A stretch of 64,000 bases of DNA from Neobacillus endophyticus (lineage in GTDB: Bacteria; Bacillota; Bacilli; Bacillales; Cytobacillaceae): assembly GCF_013248975.1 (NCBI RefSeq), contig NZ_JABRWH010000001.1:4546001-4610000 (forward strand), given 5' to 3'. The translations under genes were made by a program, and so were the position numbers. A model generated the notes under the pieces. That model was not told the DNA's origin and searched no databases. It was given only the letters and a program-made list of their open reading frames with translations. Positions 43,835 through 52,864 of this stretch are shown here, piece after piece; position 1 is the stretch's first letter; each line of letters starts with the position of its first letter.

Positions 43835-43997
43835 TATGAAAGACATTACTCTCTATCTGACTATAAAAAATGGCCTTCATACAGCATATGAAGGCCATTC
43901 CGATCTATCAATTTCTATAAATTGGCCTTCATCCGCTTAATGAAAGACACAATCGCACTATCAAATTATAAAAATACCCTTCATTCACCTCATGAAG
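43835..43997. repeat. Three degenerate tandem copies of a 52-bp unit with hairpins
   Basis: Units start at 43835, 43887 and 43939 and a partial one at 43991, exactly 52 bp apart. Each begins ATGAAAG or ATGAAGG and ends CTATAAAxx(T)xxCCTTCAT. The end of one unit and the start of the next form palindromes centred at 43884, 43936 and 43988 (for example TGGCCTTCAT with ATGAAGGCCA). The array fills the gap between the convergent SEDS genes. Confidence 0.75.
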
Positions 43998-44050
43998 ACT
44001 AAAACCCTCTCTTGGGTCTTCGCATAAATATTTATTATCTTTCGTATCGG

Positions 44051-45253
44051 CTAGAGCTCCTCTTGATGTACCTTTTTATTCTTAAACATATATAAGCCCA
44101 AAGTTTTTCTTATGGATAAAACAATTCCCATTGATATCATGTTTGAGAACAATGAACTCCCTCCATAGGTTAAAAAAGGAAGAGAGATTCCTTTAACAGG
44201 CATAAGTCCCACAACCATACCGATATTTTGGAAAATCTGTACTGTTAAACTAAAGGAAATTCCTACACATATATAAGCCCCAAATCCTGTCTCTGATTCA
44301 TGTCCGGTTCCTATAATCCTGTAAATAAGGAGGAAGAACAAAATAATCACGATGGAAGCACCAAAAAATCCGGTTTCTTCTGCAACTGTGGAAAAAATAA
44401 AGTCAGTATGTTTTTCTGGTATATAGACGTTTCCTTTAAGGAGTCCTTTCCCAAAAGTCTCGCCGCTCCCTACTGCCAACAGCGATCTTTGCGTCTGATA
44501 CGCATCATTACTATTTCCCGCCGGATTTAACCAACCGATGATTCGTTGCTGTTGATGTGGAGAAAGCAGTGGTATCAATTGTTTGTAAATGATATCTGGC
44601 TGATAATAATATAAATACACCAGTATTCCTACTAAAATCATTGGCACGATAAGAAAAACAGCAACCAACTTTTTTTGGATTCCTGACAGATATAGCATGC
44701 TGACAATTGCTATAAAATATAGAAAGACCATACCAGTATCCGGTTGAATATATACGACGATCGAAGGTGGAATCGTTACAAGGAAAACTTTACCTACAAG
44801 CAACAAATCAGACTTTACAGTTTTTACTGTATAGGTACTGTTATGCTTTGTAATAATACTGGCTACAAGAATAATTAACGCAATTTTAAAATATTCCGAT
44901 GGCTGGATCGATCCTAATAAGGGGATACTATACCATCTTTTTGCCCCCAGAATCACGGGAGCAATTCTTGCAGGGGAAAATTTCAGCGCAATTATAGATA
45001 AAAATAACGTAATATAAGCGGGCCATGCAAGCCTTTGAATTTGGTCAATATCAAGTTTTGCAATTAGAAATAAGATCACAAAACCAATCATATAATTAAT
45101 TGCTTGCTTCATAGCAAAATTCTGCGCCCCATATTCCCCTGTTCTCTGACTGCTATAAATAAACAATAAACTTAAAATAAAAAAGATAAATATAATAAAT
45201 AGTATAAAACCATCTAATCGATTAAAAAAATTCGATTTGGTATTTGTATTCAT
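44051..45253 (-). CDS. SEDS-family peptidoglycan polymerase, RodA-like
   Basis: A 400-aa protein with about ten membrane helices of the RodA branch: LDGFILFIIFIFFILSLLFI at the N-terminus, GAKRWYSIPLLGSIQPSEYF, YIQPDTGMVFLYFIAIVSML, the long extracellular loop IIGWLNPAGNSNDAYQTQRS, LLAVGSGETFGKGL, IPEKHTDFIFSTVAEETGFF (catalytic Asp region) and GISLPFLTYGGSSL. It should polymerise side-wall glycan together with a class B PBP, but no PBP gene is adjacent. It faces the FtsW-like gene. The weak ribosome binding site (GTGAAAAA) suggests low translation. Probably one of several RodA paralogues. Confidence 0.86.
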   Translation of the reverse strand: MNTNTKSNFFNRLDGFILFIIFIFFILSLLFIYSSQRTGEYGAQNFAMKQAINYMIGFVILFLIAKLDIDQIQRLAWPAYITLFLSIIALKFSPARIAPVILGAKRWYSIPLLGSIQPSEYFKIALIILVASIITKHNSTYTVKTVKSDLLLVGKVFLVTIPPSIVVYIQPDTGMVFLYFIAIVSMLYLSGIQKKLVAVFLIVPMILVGILVYLYYYQPDIIYKQLIPLLSPHQQQRIIGWLNPAGNSNDAYQTQRSLLAVGSGETFGKGLLKGNVYIPEKHTDFIFSTVAEETGFFGASIVIILFFLLIYRIIGTGHESETGFGAYICVGISFSLTVQIFQNIGMVVGLMPVKGISLPFLTYGGSSLFSNMISMGIVLSIRKTLGLYMFKNKKVHQEEL

Positions 45254-45402
45254 TTTTTCACCAGCCTACTAAATTACTTCATGAATCTGCAACAAAATCA
45301 ATAATATAATACTATTCGACAATATTCACATTAAGATTTGATTAATTTTTCAAAGAGTAGAATAAATAACAAAAGAATGATATCGAGGTTACAATTAAAT
45401 AA

Positions 45403-45495
45403 TCACTCATTTTTTATTGTTATATAGCGATTAGCGTGGTAATTATACGTATTGGTAAACTCATCGGCACTGGATGGCTTTTGACCCCTAGTCAT
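45403..45495 (-). CDS. Very small 30-aa protein with a strong ribosome binding site
   Basis: Read by hand on the minus strand: TGGAGGTAAA leads directly to ATG 45495, and 30 codons follow to a TGA at 45405. The product starts MTRGQKPSSADEFTNTYNYH and ends ANRYITIKNE; it is soluble and Asn/Tyr-rich. Only the ribosome binding site and codon usage support it. The remainder of the 45254-45595 spacer shows no other feature. Family not recognised. Confidence 0.5.
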   Translation of the reverse strand: MTRGQKPSSADEFTNTYNYHANRYITIKNE

Positions 45496-45595
45496 TTTAC
45501 CTCCATTTATAGATTTAATTTTTAAAAATAATGATTGTGAAAAAATGTACTACCCCTTACACTATAGATTGAATATCATTTAGGAGAATCATCAT

Positions 45596-45907
45596 ATGAA
45601 AAAAACCCTATTGTTTTTTATCACCATTGTCATCCTACTGCTGCTGAATTTTGGCGCGGCGCGTCTTTTACACGCGAGTCTTATTGACCTATCCTTTCCG
45701 ATTGGATTGCTCGGACTTCTAATTACAATGCCGAATAATCCGATGACCATGTTTTTTAACAGCAAAATTACCATCAGTGCCGGAGATATGTACGGAAAGA
45801 GACCAGGACATGAAAAGTTTGGAAAAATTCCGGTCCTCGCTTCTTTTCTTTATACACTTGCTGCTTTGATTGTGACCTTCCTAACCTACAAAAAGTATTT
45901 TATGTAG
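45596..45907 (+). CDS. 103-aa membrane protein of unknown function
   Basis: A protein with hydrophobic helices at about residues 4-22, 28-45 and 78-97, and a central polar segment NSKITISAGDMYGKRPGHEK containing Gly/Pro and a GKIPV turn. TAGGAGAA sits 9 bp ahead of the ATG. It is a single gene followed by a terminator about 100 bp further on. I do not recognise the family. Confidence 0.7.
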   Translation: MKKTLLFFITIVILLLLNFGAARLLHASLIDLSFPIGLLGLLITMPNNPMTMFFNSKITISAGDMYGKRPGHEKFGKIPVLASFLYTLAALIVTFLTYKKYFM

Positions 45908-46003
45908 CGGCAGAAACTAGAAAATTATTAAATATCCATTAACATAAAATCCTTATGATGCATACGATTACTTTGATAAGCATTGAAATAAATACGATTG
46001 TAT

Positions 46004-46034
46004 AAGCTTAGTTCAATTGGACTGAGCTTTTTTT
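46004..46034 (+). terminator. Terminator downstream of the 103-aa membrane gene
   Basis: AAGCTTAGTT and GACTGAGCTT (46004-46013, 46020-46029) pair with two G-U positions, followed by a T7 run. Confidence 0.8.
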
Positions 46035-46037
46035 AAA

Positions 46038-46060
46038 CAAAAAACACCGCAACAGCGGTG
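46038..46060 (-). terminator. Terminator of the CWC-type gene
   Basis: CACCGC/GCGGTG (46045-46050, 46055-46060) with an AACA loop, followed on the minus strand by six Ts. It lies 80 bp past the stop of the Cys-rich gene. Confidence 0.8.
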
Positions 46061-46140
46061 CGAATAGATACCCATTTATCGTTGTAAATTCACGTTTTGG
46101 GATACAAACAGAACCGAAAGAGTATCTCTTTTAAACAGTT

Positions 46141-46341
46141 TTATTTTATATAATAATTGTTTTCCTTAAATTTCATTAGGCATGATTTGCAGATGCAATG
46201 TTTTCTTCTGCTTTCAACAGGGACTAAATCAAAGATTTCAACTGGAAACTCTTCTTTGTCACACCAGCAATTGCCGTGTTCACCGGCACCGCTCATGCAT
46301 TCATTTTCTTTTTCGCATATAGGACAGTATTTATTTGTCAA
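46141..46341 (-). CDS. Cysteine-rich CWC-family protein
   Basis: A 66-aa protein with eight cysteines arranged as CPICEKENEC, GNCWCDKE and CICKSCLMKF. The CWC triplet after a CPxC/C cluster is the hallmark of the cysteine-rich CWC family (PF14375-type), small presumed zinc-binding proteins found in many bacteria, of unknown function. GGGAGGAATT precedes the ATG. Single gene with its own terminator. Confidence 0.85.
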   Translation of the reverse strand: MTNKYCPICEKENECMSGAGEHGNCWCDKEEFPVEIFDLVPVESRRKHCICKSCLMKFKENNYYIK

Positions 46342-46401
46342 ATCAAATTCCTCCCGTTTTCCTATGAAAATACAGCTCTGACACTCCCTATGTAGTTGAA
46401 C

Positions 46402-47295
46402 TTAGAGGAGCACTTCAAACTCCTTCACATATACTGCATTTCCAGTAATCTCTATATCAAAATCGTTATCGCATTTGGTTACCTTCACTATCACTTTACC
46501 ATCTTTTCCAATTTCTAAACCTTGCTCTACGATAAGATTGAGAGAATTTGAGAAATTGGTATTTATGTATTTGGCATAATAGGCTCCCATTACACCCGAA
46601 GCAGTTCCGGTAACTGGATCTTCAATGGTTCCGGAAAAAGGCGACGAGAAGTGTCGTGCATGCATAACAGCATTTGTATCATACGTTTCTAAACAAAATG
46701 GATGAATCGATGCCCTCGGCATTTCTCTTAAAATATCAGGAAATAATTGGTTATTTACTTTCATTTTTTTAAAAGCCGATAGTTTTTTTATAGGAACTAA
46801 TAATGTCCAAATTCCGGTACTGCCATACATGATCGGTAATTCATTATCAAGATCTTCCATTGCCAATCCAATCGAATAAGCCAACTCTTTCTTCGAACCA
46901 TTATATTCTATAAATTGCGGCCTGGCTTGTTTCATGGAAATATGAATATCATGATCGGCGTTAGCTTGAATCTTTATTGGTAGAATCCCTGCCAATGTTT
47001 CAATTGTAATCTCAGATGATTCCCCTAATAAACCTCTCGTCTTTAACGCATAGACAGTTGCCATTGTTCCATGGCCACATAAATTCATTTCATGTCCCGG
47101 TGTAAAATATCGCAATCGAATGTCAGCCACTTCTGATTTAACTGGAAAAGCTGTTTCATTAAAACCTACCTTGAAGGCTATTTCCTGCATTTCCTCGTCA
47201 GTAAGATCATCAGCATTTAAAAGAACACCGGCTGGATTTCCTTTATTCGGTTCTTTACTAAACGCATCATACTGATAAACTTTGATAGATTTCAT
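46402..47295 (-). CDS. PhzF-family isomerase-like protein
   Basis: A 297-aa protein of the PhzF/YddE family (diaminopimelate-epimerase fold, two halves). The start [20 protein letters not shown] is the family signature, Glu47 in GFNETAFP is the position of the catalytic Glu, [20 protein letters not shown] holds the conserved His/Gly loop, and [20 protein letters not shown] completes the site in the second half. PhzF isomerises a phenazine precursor; most homologues, including this one, have unknown substrates. ATG 47295 is preferred to the Met two codons earlier by spacing from AAGGGGG. It lies 39 bp downstream of the nucleotidyltransferase-like gene, forming an operon. Confidence 0.88.
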   Translation of the reverse strand: MKSIKVYQYDAFSKEPNKGNPAGVLLNADDLTDEEMQEIAFKVGFNETAFPVKSEVADIRLRYFTPGHEMNLCGHGTMATVYALKTRGLLGESSEITIETLAGILPIKIQANADHDIHISMKQARPQFIEYNGSKKELAYSIGLAMEDLDNELPIMYGSTGIWTLLVPIKKLSAFKKMKVNNQLFPDILREMPRASIHPFCLETYDTNAVMHARHFSSPFSGTIEDPVTGTASGVMGAYYAKYINTNFSNSLNLIVEQGLEIGKDGKVIVKVTKCDNDFDIEITGNAVYVKEFEVLL

Positions 47296-47334
47296 GTTCA
47301 TTTCCCCCTTAAGAAATACTCGCTAAAAAGAACT

Positions 47335-47895
47335 TTAATTTTGCTCGATCTTTAATTTATTCCAAATCGACTTCCAATTTTTCTTGGCAATGCGTTCTTC
47401 ATAAATTTTCATCATTCCTTTTGCTTCTGTAAAAAATGGAGTCGGCTTTATTTCTAAATTAACTAAATCCATAATCCCAACAGGTGCTGCAAGTATTAAC
47501 TCGTCTCTTTCACCCAATTTTACTCCTAAAGCTGTCGCGGTTTCTGGAAATTTGGATATAGCATCGATACTTGAAAGATAAGGAGGGATGTTGTTTTTTA
47601 TGTGCATTCTTGCTTCATTTTTTACTGACCAGGGAATGCACGGGATAAGGGATTTAAGCATGTTCTCTGCTTTCTTTTCATCCTTTTCATCTATTTCAAT
47701 CGGATCAAAATAGATGACATCAACATCTGGAATTGGTGTTCTTTCATTGAAGCCGTGTAACGTATCCCATATTTTCGATCGAACAAATCCAGCGCAAACC
47801 CACCAATCTGGTAAATTTAATATTTTTACAGTTTTTAATATTTCCATCATCCATACATCTTCTTTAATAATAGAAATAATTTCTTCTTCATTCAT
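47335..47895 (-). CDS. Nucleotidyltransferase-family protein (DUF925 type)
   Basis: A 186-aa protein of the DUF925/PF06042 group: WWVCAGFVRSKIWDTLHGF (G-F-V-R loop) followed by TPIPDVDVIYFDP with the D-x-D metal motif, then RMHIKNNIPPYLSSIDAISK and an IMDLVNLEIKPTPFF end, all typical of the family. These are presumed nucleotidyltransferases with no known substrate. It heads a two-gene operon with the PhzF-like gene and diverges from the hemY-like gene. Confidence 0.85.
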   Translation of the reverse strand: MNEEEIISIIKEDVWMMEILKTVKILNLPDWWVCAGFVRSKIWDTLHGFNERTPIPDVDVIYFDPIEIDEKDEKKAENMLKSLIPCIPWSVKNEARMHIKNNIPPYLSSIDAISKFPETATALGVKLGERDELILAAPVGIMDLVNLEIKPTPFFTEAKGMMKIYEERIAKKNWKSIWNKLKIEQN

Positions 47896-48073
47896 CGTTC
47901 AATTAATACTCCCCTACCCCAATATTATCCATATTATAACAGAAAATTGCATACGAAAGAAATGTGAACAAATTTTGAAAAATTAGAGTAAGTATGTCAT
48001 TGTGATGCTTAGTTTCAAACAGGGTATGGTATACTTAAAAAATTAAAAAACGTATATATTTGAGGTGTCAAAA

Positions 48074-49456
48074 TTGAAAACAATCTTAGTAATCGGTGGC
48101 GGTGTTACGGGTTTATCCGCCATGTATGAATTACAAAAGTGGAAGAAGGAAAATGGTCCAGATGTGAGGCTGGTTCTTGTCGAGGAATCAGAACAGCTTG
48201 GTGGAAAAATCCGAACAGTGAAGCAAAATGGATTTGTGATTGAAACAGGAGCAGATTCGATCGTATCCAGGAAGATGGAAACCACAACACTACTAAAAGA
48301 GCTTGGTTTGGAAGATGAAGTGGTCTATAACGCGACAGGCATTTCGTATATCTACACAGATGGAGAATTAAAGGCTATTCCGGAGGATTCCGTTTTTGGA
48401 ATTCCAGCTAGTATTGAATCACTGGCAAATAGCTCACTTGTATCCGCAGAAGGAAAAGTAGCAGCATTAAAGGATTTATATTCAAAAAACGAAACCTTCA
48501 CCAAAAACGATTCCATCGGGGCCTTTCTTGAGTATTTTCTTGGGACAGAACTAGTTGAGAAACAAATCGCTCCTGTCCTTTCCGGGGTCTATTCTGGAAA
48601 TCTTAGTGATTTAACCATTGCATCTACCCTTCCATATTTGATTGATTACAAGGAACAATACGGAAGCATCATAAAAGGATTTGAAGCAAATAAACAAAAA
48701 TTTAAAGGCGGACAAAGAAAGTTTTTCTCTTTTAAAAATGGCTTGGGTTCACTAATTGATTCCCTGGAGAACAAACTAGATGAAGCTGAAATATTTAAAA
48801 ATACAAAAGTAAGCAAGATTGAAAAAGCCAACGGCCCTTATCAAGTGCACTTAAGCAATCAGGAAATCATCGAAGCAGATTACGTCATATTGAGTATTCC
48901 AAACATATCTGCGGAAATTTTAATCGATGATCCCGAGCTTGAGAGGGAGTTTGCTCATTTGAAAAATAGTTCATTAATTAGTGTATATGTTGGTTTCGAT
49001 GTCCCTGACAGTGTACTCCCCGCAGATGGAACAGGTTTTATAACCGCGAATACTGATGAATTGTCCTGCAATGCCTGTACATGGACAAGCAGGAAATGGG
49101 CACATACTTCAAAATCAGGAAACCTGCTAGTCAGACTTTTTTATAAAAGCAGTCATCCATCCTTTGAATCGTTAAAGGGAATGGAGCTGGAGGAATTACT
49201 CCAAATTGCCCTAAGGGATATCGAAAAAAGCCTAGGCATAACCGCTGTTCCTGTTACCAGTGAAGTCACCGATTGGTTTGAACAAATGCCAAATTACTTA
49301 ATTTCTCATCCAAAAAGTGTAGGAGCTCTTGAAAGTATTTTGGCTTCTTCCTATCCAGGAATCATTCTTGCCGGATGTTCCTACTACGGCGTAGGGATTC
49401 CAGATTGTCTCAACAATGGGGTAGAGTCTGCCAGAAAAGTAATTCAAACCTTATAA
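48074..49456 (+). CDS. hemY: HemY/CgoX-like protoporphyrinogen/coproporphyrinogen oxidase
   Basis: About 460 aa, FAD-dependent, with the N-terminal dinucleotide fold TILVIGGGVTGLSAMYELQK, the second signature GGKIRTVKQNGFVIETGADS, and the C-terminal FAD motif GIILAGCSYYGVGIPDCLNN. Gram-positive HemY (CgoX) oxidises coproporphyrinogen III to coproporphyrin III in heme synthesis; VLSGVYSGNLSDLTIASTLP is characteristic. A GTG at 48065 is in frame but overlaps GAGGTG, so TTG 48074 is the likelier start. hemE and hemH, which usually flank hemY, are absent, so this may be a second copy. Confidence 0.86.
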   Translation: MKTILVIGGGVTGLSAMYELQKWKKENGPDVRLVLVEESEQLGGKIRTVKQNGFVIETGADSIVSRKMETTTLLKELGLEDEVVYNATGISYIYTDGELKAIPEDSVFGIPASIESLANSSLVSAEGKVAALKDLYSKNETFTKNDSIGAFLEYFLGTELVEKQIAPVLSGVYSGNLSDLTIASTLPYLIDYKEQYGSIIKGFEANKQKFKGGQRKFFSFKNGLGSLIDSLENKLDEAEIFKNTKVSKIEKANGPYQVHLSNQEIIEADYVILSIPNISAEILIDDPELEREFAHLKNSSLISVYVGFDVPDSVLPADGTGFITANTDELSCNACTWTSRKWAHTSKSGNLLVRLFYKSSHPSFESLKGMELEELLQIALRDIEKSLGITAVPVTSEVTDWFEQMPNYLISHPKSVGALESILASSYPGIILAGCSYYGVGIPDCLNNGVESARKVIQTL

Positions 49457-49500
49457 AAAGTATAGTAATTTTAAATTAGTAGTATTGAAAATTACAATCA

Positions 49501-49534
49501 ACAGACCAGTTTTGCATATTTGGTCTGTTTTTTT
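49501..49534 (+). terminator. Terminator of the hemY-like gene
   Basis: ACAGACCA (49501-49508) and TGGTCTGT (49521-49528) with a T7 run. Confidence 0.88.
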
Positions 49535-49541
49535 ATTAGAA

Positions 49542-49616
49542 TTATTTTCTTTTCATCATCATAAACCCCAAAGCAATTATCACAAATAGAAGTGCAAATA
49601 AAAGTAATGGTAACAT
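49542..49616 (-). CDS. Tiny 24-aa single-helix membrane peptide
   Basis: Read by hand on the minus strand: AAGAGGAAGGG precedes ATG 49616, and 24 codons encode a hydrophobic helix MLPLLLFALLFVIIALGFMM followed by a basic end MKRK and TAA. Such short hydrophobic-plus-basic peptides are common in Bacillus and often escape annotation. The strong ribosome binding site supports expression; function unknown. Confidence 0.55.
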   Translation of the reverse strand: MLPLLLFALLFVIIALGFMMMKRK

Positions 49617-49779
49617 TACAATCAATCCCTTCCTCTTTTTCTAGATTATACCAAATCTATTGGAATGAGTTCGAAATAATAAAAATTGTCATAAAAACGA
49701 CAATGTTTTAAAATACGAAAGGATTATTTACCTGGCAATTTGCATACTGTAATTAAAAAATGCCAAGGTTGGTGACGAA

Positions 49780-49986
49780 ATGACAAAAATTCATGAAGTG
49801 ACTGAAGCGCTTTCCAGGATTGATAACGAACTTGCTCAAAAATGGCTTCACAATGATTTAATAAAAAAAAGTTTGGCTGAAAGCTATGATTATTGGTTGG
49901 AAGATACCCGAATTCCTATTCCATTAAAAGATTATATTATTCAATACCTCGCGAATGCCGAATTTCTTGGCGGAATTTTTTCATAA
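49780..49986 (+). CDS. Small 68-aa protein of unknown function
   Basis: A soluble, mostly helical 68-aa protein (helix 1 about 4-30: IHEVTEALSRIDNELAQKWL; then AESYDYWLEDTRIPIPLKDY). AAGGTTGGTGA lies 6 bp ahead of the ATG. It precedes the ger operon by 180 bp on the same strand but has no known link to germination. Family not recognised. Confidence 0.6.
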   Translation: MTKIHEVTEALSRIDNELAQKWLHNDLIKKSLAESYDYWLEDTRIPIPLKDYIIQYLANAEFLGGIFS

Positions 49987-50167
49987 CGGAACGGGCCTCT
50001 TACCATCCCTCCCCATTTCCTTTGTTCAATCCATTAAATGATTAAACTTTAAACCCACTTCTAAAATGATATTTGTAAAAAAACATCAAAATGACAAAAT
50101 GATTTTCATTCGGATAATACTTCCAATCTAGGAGAAACTAAACAAAAATAATCTAAATGGTGCGAGA

Positions 50168-51748
50168 ATGGCTAATTTATTCAAACTAAGAAAACGAACC
50201 AAAAAAAAACCACTATCTGACTACCTGAAAAGTGAACTAAGTCAACAAGAAAGTGACGAACAAAGTGAACAAAAAAGTAGTCAACAACAAAATGAACAAG
50301 CAGAAGATTGGGAAAAAGAACTTTCAAAATCTAAGGATTACAAAAAGACATACTATGTGAATCAAGCAACAGGAAAAAAATTTTATTTCACTTATTTGAC
50401 ATCACTTGTTGATGATAAAATCCTGGACAATAACGTTCTTCCTGCTTTACTGGAGGGTAATTTTAATAAAATAGCTGACGTTAAGAAGCTGCTTCCTATC
50501 GCAGACGTCAAAATATCAAGTAATGTAAACGATATTGCAAAAAATCTTCTTAGTGGATATGTCATGTTGACAATGGAAGGAGATACAAATGAATTTTCTT
50601 TCATTTCCGCCCAGAAAATGATTGTTCGTTCTGTTACCGCCCCTGAGATTGAATTTAGCGTCATCGGCCCTAAAGAAGCATTCGTCGAGTCCATTGAACA
50701 AAACATCAATCTGATTCGAAGACGTTTGCCTGTTAAAGAACTAATAGCAGAAGAATTTATCGTAGGAAAATTATCACAAACAAAAGTTGCCGTTCTTTAT
50801 TTTGAAGGGATTACAAATGAGGAAATTGTCAACACTGCCAGACAGCGAATAACTGATATCGAAAAGGATGAAATTGCAGATAGTTCGTTTTTTACACAAA
50901 TGATCTCTGATAATGGTAATTCTCCATTCCCACAACTTCTTGATACAGAAAGACCTGATCGGGTTACATCCAGTCTTTCTGAAGGAAAAATCGTCATTTT
51001 AGTGGACGGTTCCCCCCATGCATTAATTGGACCAACTACTTTGACAGAGTTTTTTAACTCATTTGAAGATTATTTTCTTAACTGGATCCTAGCTTCTTTT
51101 ATCAGATTGATCCGTTTGTTTGCCGTAACTTTTTCCATTATGATTACACCTCTTTATGTTGCGGTAGTTACTTATCACTATGAATTGATTCCAAAGGACT
51201 TATTAGTAACCTTAGTCACTTCAAGGAGAGTTGTTCCGTTTCCTCCAATACTTGAAGTATTATTTCTTGAGGTAACGATCGAACTACTTAGAGAAGCAGG
51301 AGCAAGGCTTCCTACCAAGGTTGGTCAGACAATTGGTATCGTGGGTGGTATTGTTATTGGAACGGCATCGGTAGAAGCTGGACTAACAAGTAATGTTCTT
51401 TTGATTTTTATTGCTCTATCAGCACTGGCATCTTTCACAACACCCGTCTATCAAATGAGCAACACCATCAGGATTTTGCGTTTCCCATTTCTTTTCATGG
51501 CTCAATTGTGGGGGTTAATCGGAATTACCATTTCTTTTTGTTTCCTGCTTATTCATTTAGTTCGGCTGACATCACTTGGATTTCCATTTATGGAGCCTAT
51601 TTTCCCGTTTAGAAGGCAGGACTTTAAAGATGCATTATTTCGGTTCCCATTTAAAAACCAGGCATACCGTCCTCAATTTCTTAGAACGAAGAATCCTGTT
51701 CGCTTTAGTAAGGAAAAGTCTCATGAAAAGAAGGACATTGATGAATAA
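50168..51748 (+). CDS. GerAA-type germinant receptor A subunit (second receptor)
   Basis: A 526-aa GerA-family protein. The N-terminus is basic and Gln/Ser/Glu-rich (residues 1-60), then the soluble GerA-N domain (about 75-290) with IRRRLPVKELIAEEFIVGKL and TERPDRVTSSLSEGKIVILV, then four to five membrane helices (about 300-490). It is the first gene of a canonical A-B-C operon, 24 bp before the B gene. The A subunit contributes to the ion channel of the receptor in the spore inner membrane. The polar Gln-rich head is longer than in the other A subunit of this window. Confidence 0.9.
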   Translation: MANLFKLRKRTKKKPLSDYLKSELSQQESDEQSEQKSSQQQNEQAEDWEKELSKSKDYKKTYYVNQATGKKFYFTYLTSLVDDKILDNNVLPALLEGNFNKIADVKKLLPIADVKISSNVNDIAKNLLSGYVMLTMEGDTNEFSFISAQKMIVRSVTAPEIEFSVIGPKEAFVESIEQNINLIRRRLPVKELIAEEFIVGKLSQTKVAVLYFEGITNEEIVNTARQRITDIEKDEIADSSFFTQMISDNGNSPFPQLLDTERPDRVTSSLSEGKIVILVDGSPHALIGPTTLTEFFNSFEDYFLNWILASFIRLIRLFAVTFSIMITPLYVAVVTYHYELIPKDLLVTLVTSRRVVPFPPILEVLFLEVTIELLREAGARLPTKVGQTIGIVGGIVIGTASVEAGLTSNVLLIFIALSALASFTTPVYQMSNTIRILRFPFLFMAQLWGLIGITISFCFLLIHLVRLTSLGFPFMEPIFPFRRQDFKDALFRFPFKNQAYRPQFLRTKNPVRFSKEKSHEKKDIDE

Positions 51749-51772
51749 TCAAAAAAGGCAGGTAAAATTGAT

Positions 51773-52864
51773 ATGATGCAGGAATCCATCAATGAAAGAT
51801 TACAAATTTCACCATATATGGCTGCCTATGTAGTCGTTTCAATGCAGATTGGAATTGGTATCCTCGGCTTTCAGCGGGTCATTGCTAAAGACGCAGGGTA
51901 TGATGCGTGGATTTCTGTATTAGTGGCAGGACTAATCACCAATATATCTCTTTGGTTTATATTTAAAATATGTGAATCAGTTGAGGGAGATGTCATGTAT
52001 GCAAATGTTTATATGTTTGGAAAAATCATTGGCAACCTCATCAATATCATCTTTATTTTCTATTTTATCCTAACTTGTGGAGCTATTCTAGGTGGCTTGA
52101 TTGAGGTCATACGCACTTGGATATTCCTTGATTTAAACCCATTTTGGTTTGCAACCGTCTATCTACTATTAGGGATTTATATCGTGTATGGCGGATTCCG
52201 GATAGTGGCTGGGATTTGCTTTTTCGGAAAAATCATACCACTATATTTAGTTTTTACGTTCGGATTTGCACTAAAGTATGGGGATTTCACCAATTTGCTC
52301 CCTATATTTGACCATTCTGCAAATCAATTGATCAAAAGCGGGTATCATATGTCATTAAGTTATCTAGGCTTTGAAGAACTATTATTTTTCTACCCTTTTA
52401 TTAAGAATCCTGGACAGTCAAAAAAATGGGTACATATCGGGCTCTTGGCAACCACTTTTTTTTACACTAGTCTGGCCGTCATTAGTTTTTCCTATTTTCC
52501 ACCAGGTTTACTCAAACGATCGATTTGGGCTACATTAGAAATGTGGAAAATCGTTAGGCTCCCTTTTATTGAAAGGTTTGAGTATTTGGGAATTGCCAAT
52601 TGGACTTTACTCATTCTGCCAAATGTTGCGGTTACGTTATGGTGTGCAAGCCGTGGTGTAAAAAGGATCTTAAATATAAGACAAAAAAAAGCAGTCATTT
52701 TCATTGCTTTGCTTTGCCTTATATTGGTGGCAGTTATACCTACTCGTGAAAGAATGGACTTGGTCCTGAATCTTGACTCCATAGTCGGATTTTCGTTAGC
52801 TTATGTATATGCCCCATTCCTATACTTACTCCTGCTTATCAAAAAGAAGGTGAAAGCAAGGTGA
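51773..52864 (+). CDS. GerAB-type germinant receptor B subunit (second receptor)
   Basis: A 363-aa, ten-helix APC-fold permease-like protein that forms the nutrient-binding subunit. The start RLQISPYMAAYVVVSMQIGI and GFQRVIAKDAGYDAWISVLV are typical of GerAB. It is located between the A and C genes and overlaps the C gene by 4 bp. The ligand (an amino acid, sugar or inosine) cannot be told from sequence. GGCAGGT precedes ATG 51773; a second Met follows directly. Confidence 0.88.
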   Translation: MMQESINERLQISPYMAAYVVVSMQIGIGILGFQRVIAKDAGYDAWISVLVAGLITNISLWFIFKICESVEGDVMYANVYMFGKIIGNLINIIFIFYFILTCGAILGGLIEVIRTWIFLDLNPFWFATVYLLLGIYIVYGGFRIVAGICFFGKIIPLYLVFTFGFALKYGDFTNLLPIFDHSANQLIKSGYHMSLSYLGFEELLFFYPFIKNPGQSKKWVHIGLLATTFFYTSLAVISFSYFPPGLLKRSIWATLEMWKIVRLPFIERFEYLGIANWTLLILPNVAVTLWCASRGVKRILNIRQKKAVIFIALLCLILVAVIPTRERMDLVLNLDSIVGFSLAYVYAPFLYLLLLIKKKVKAR

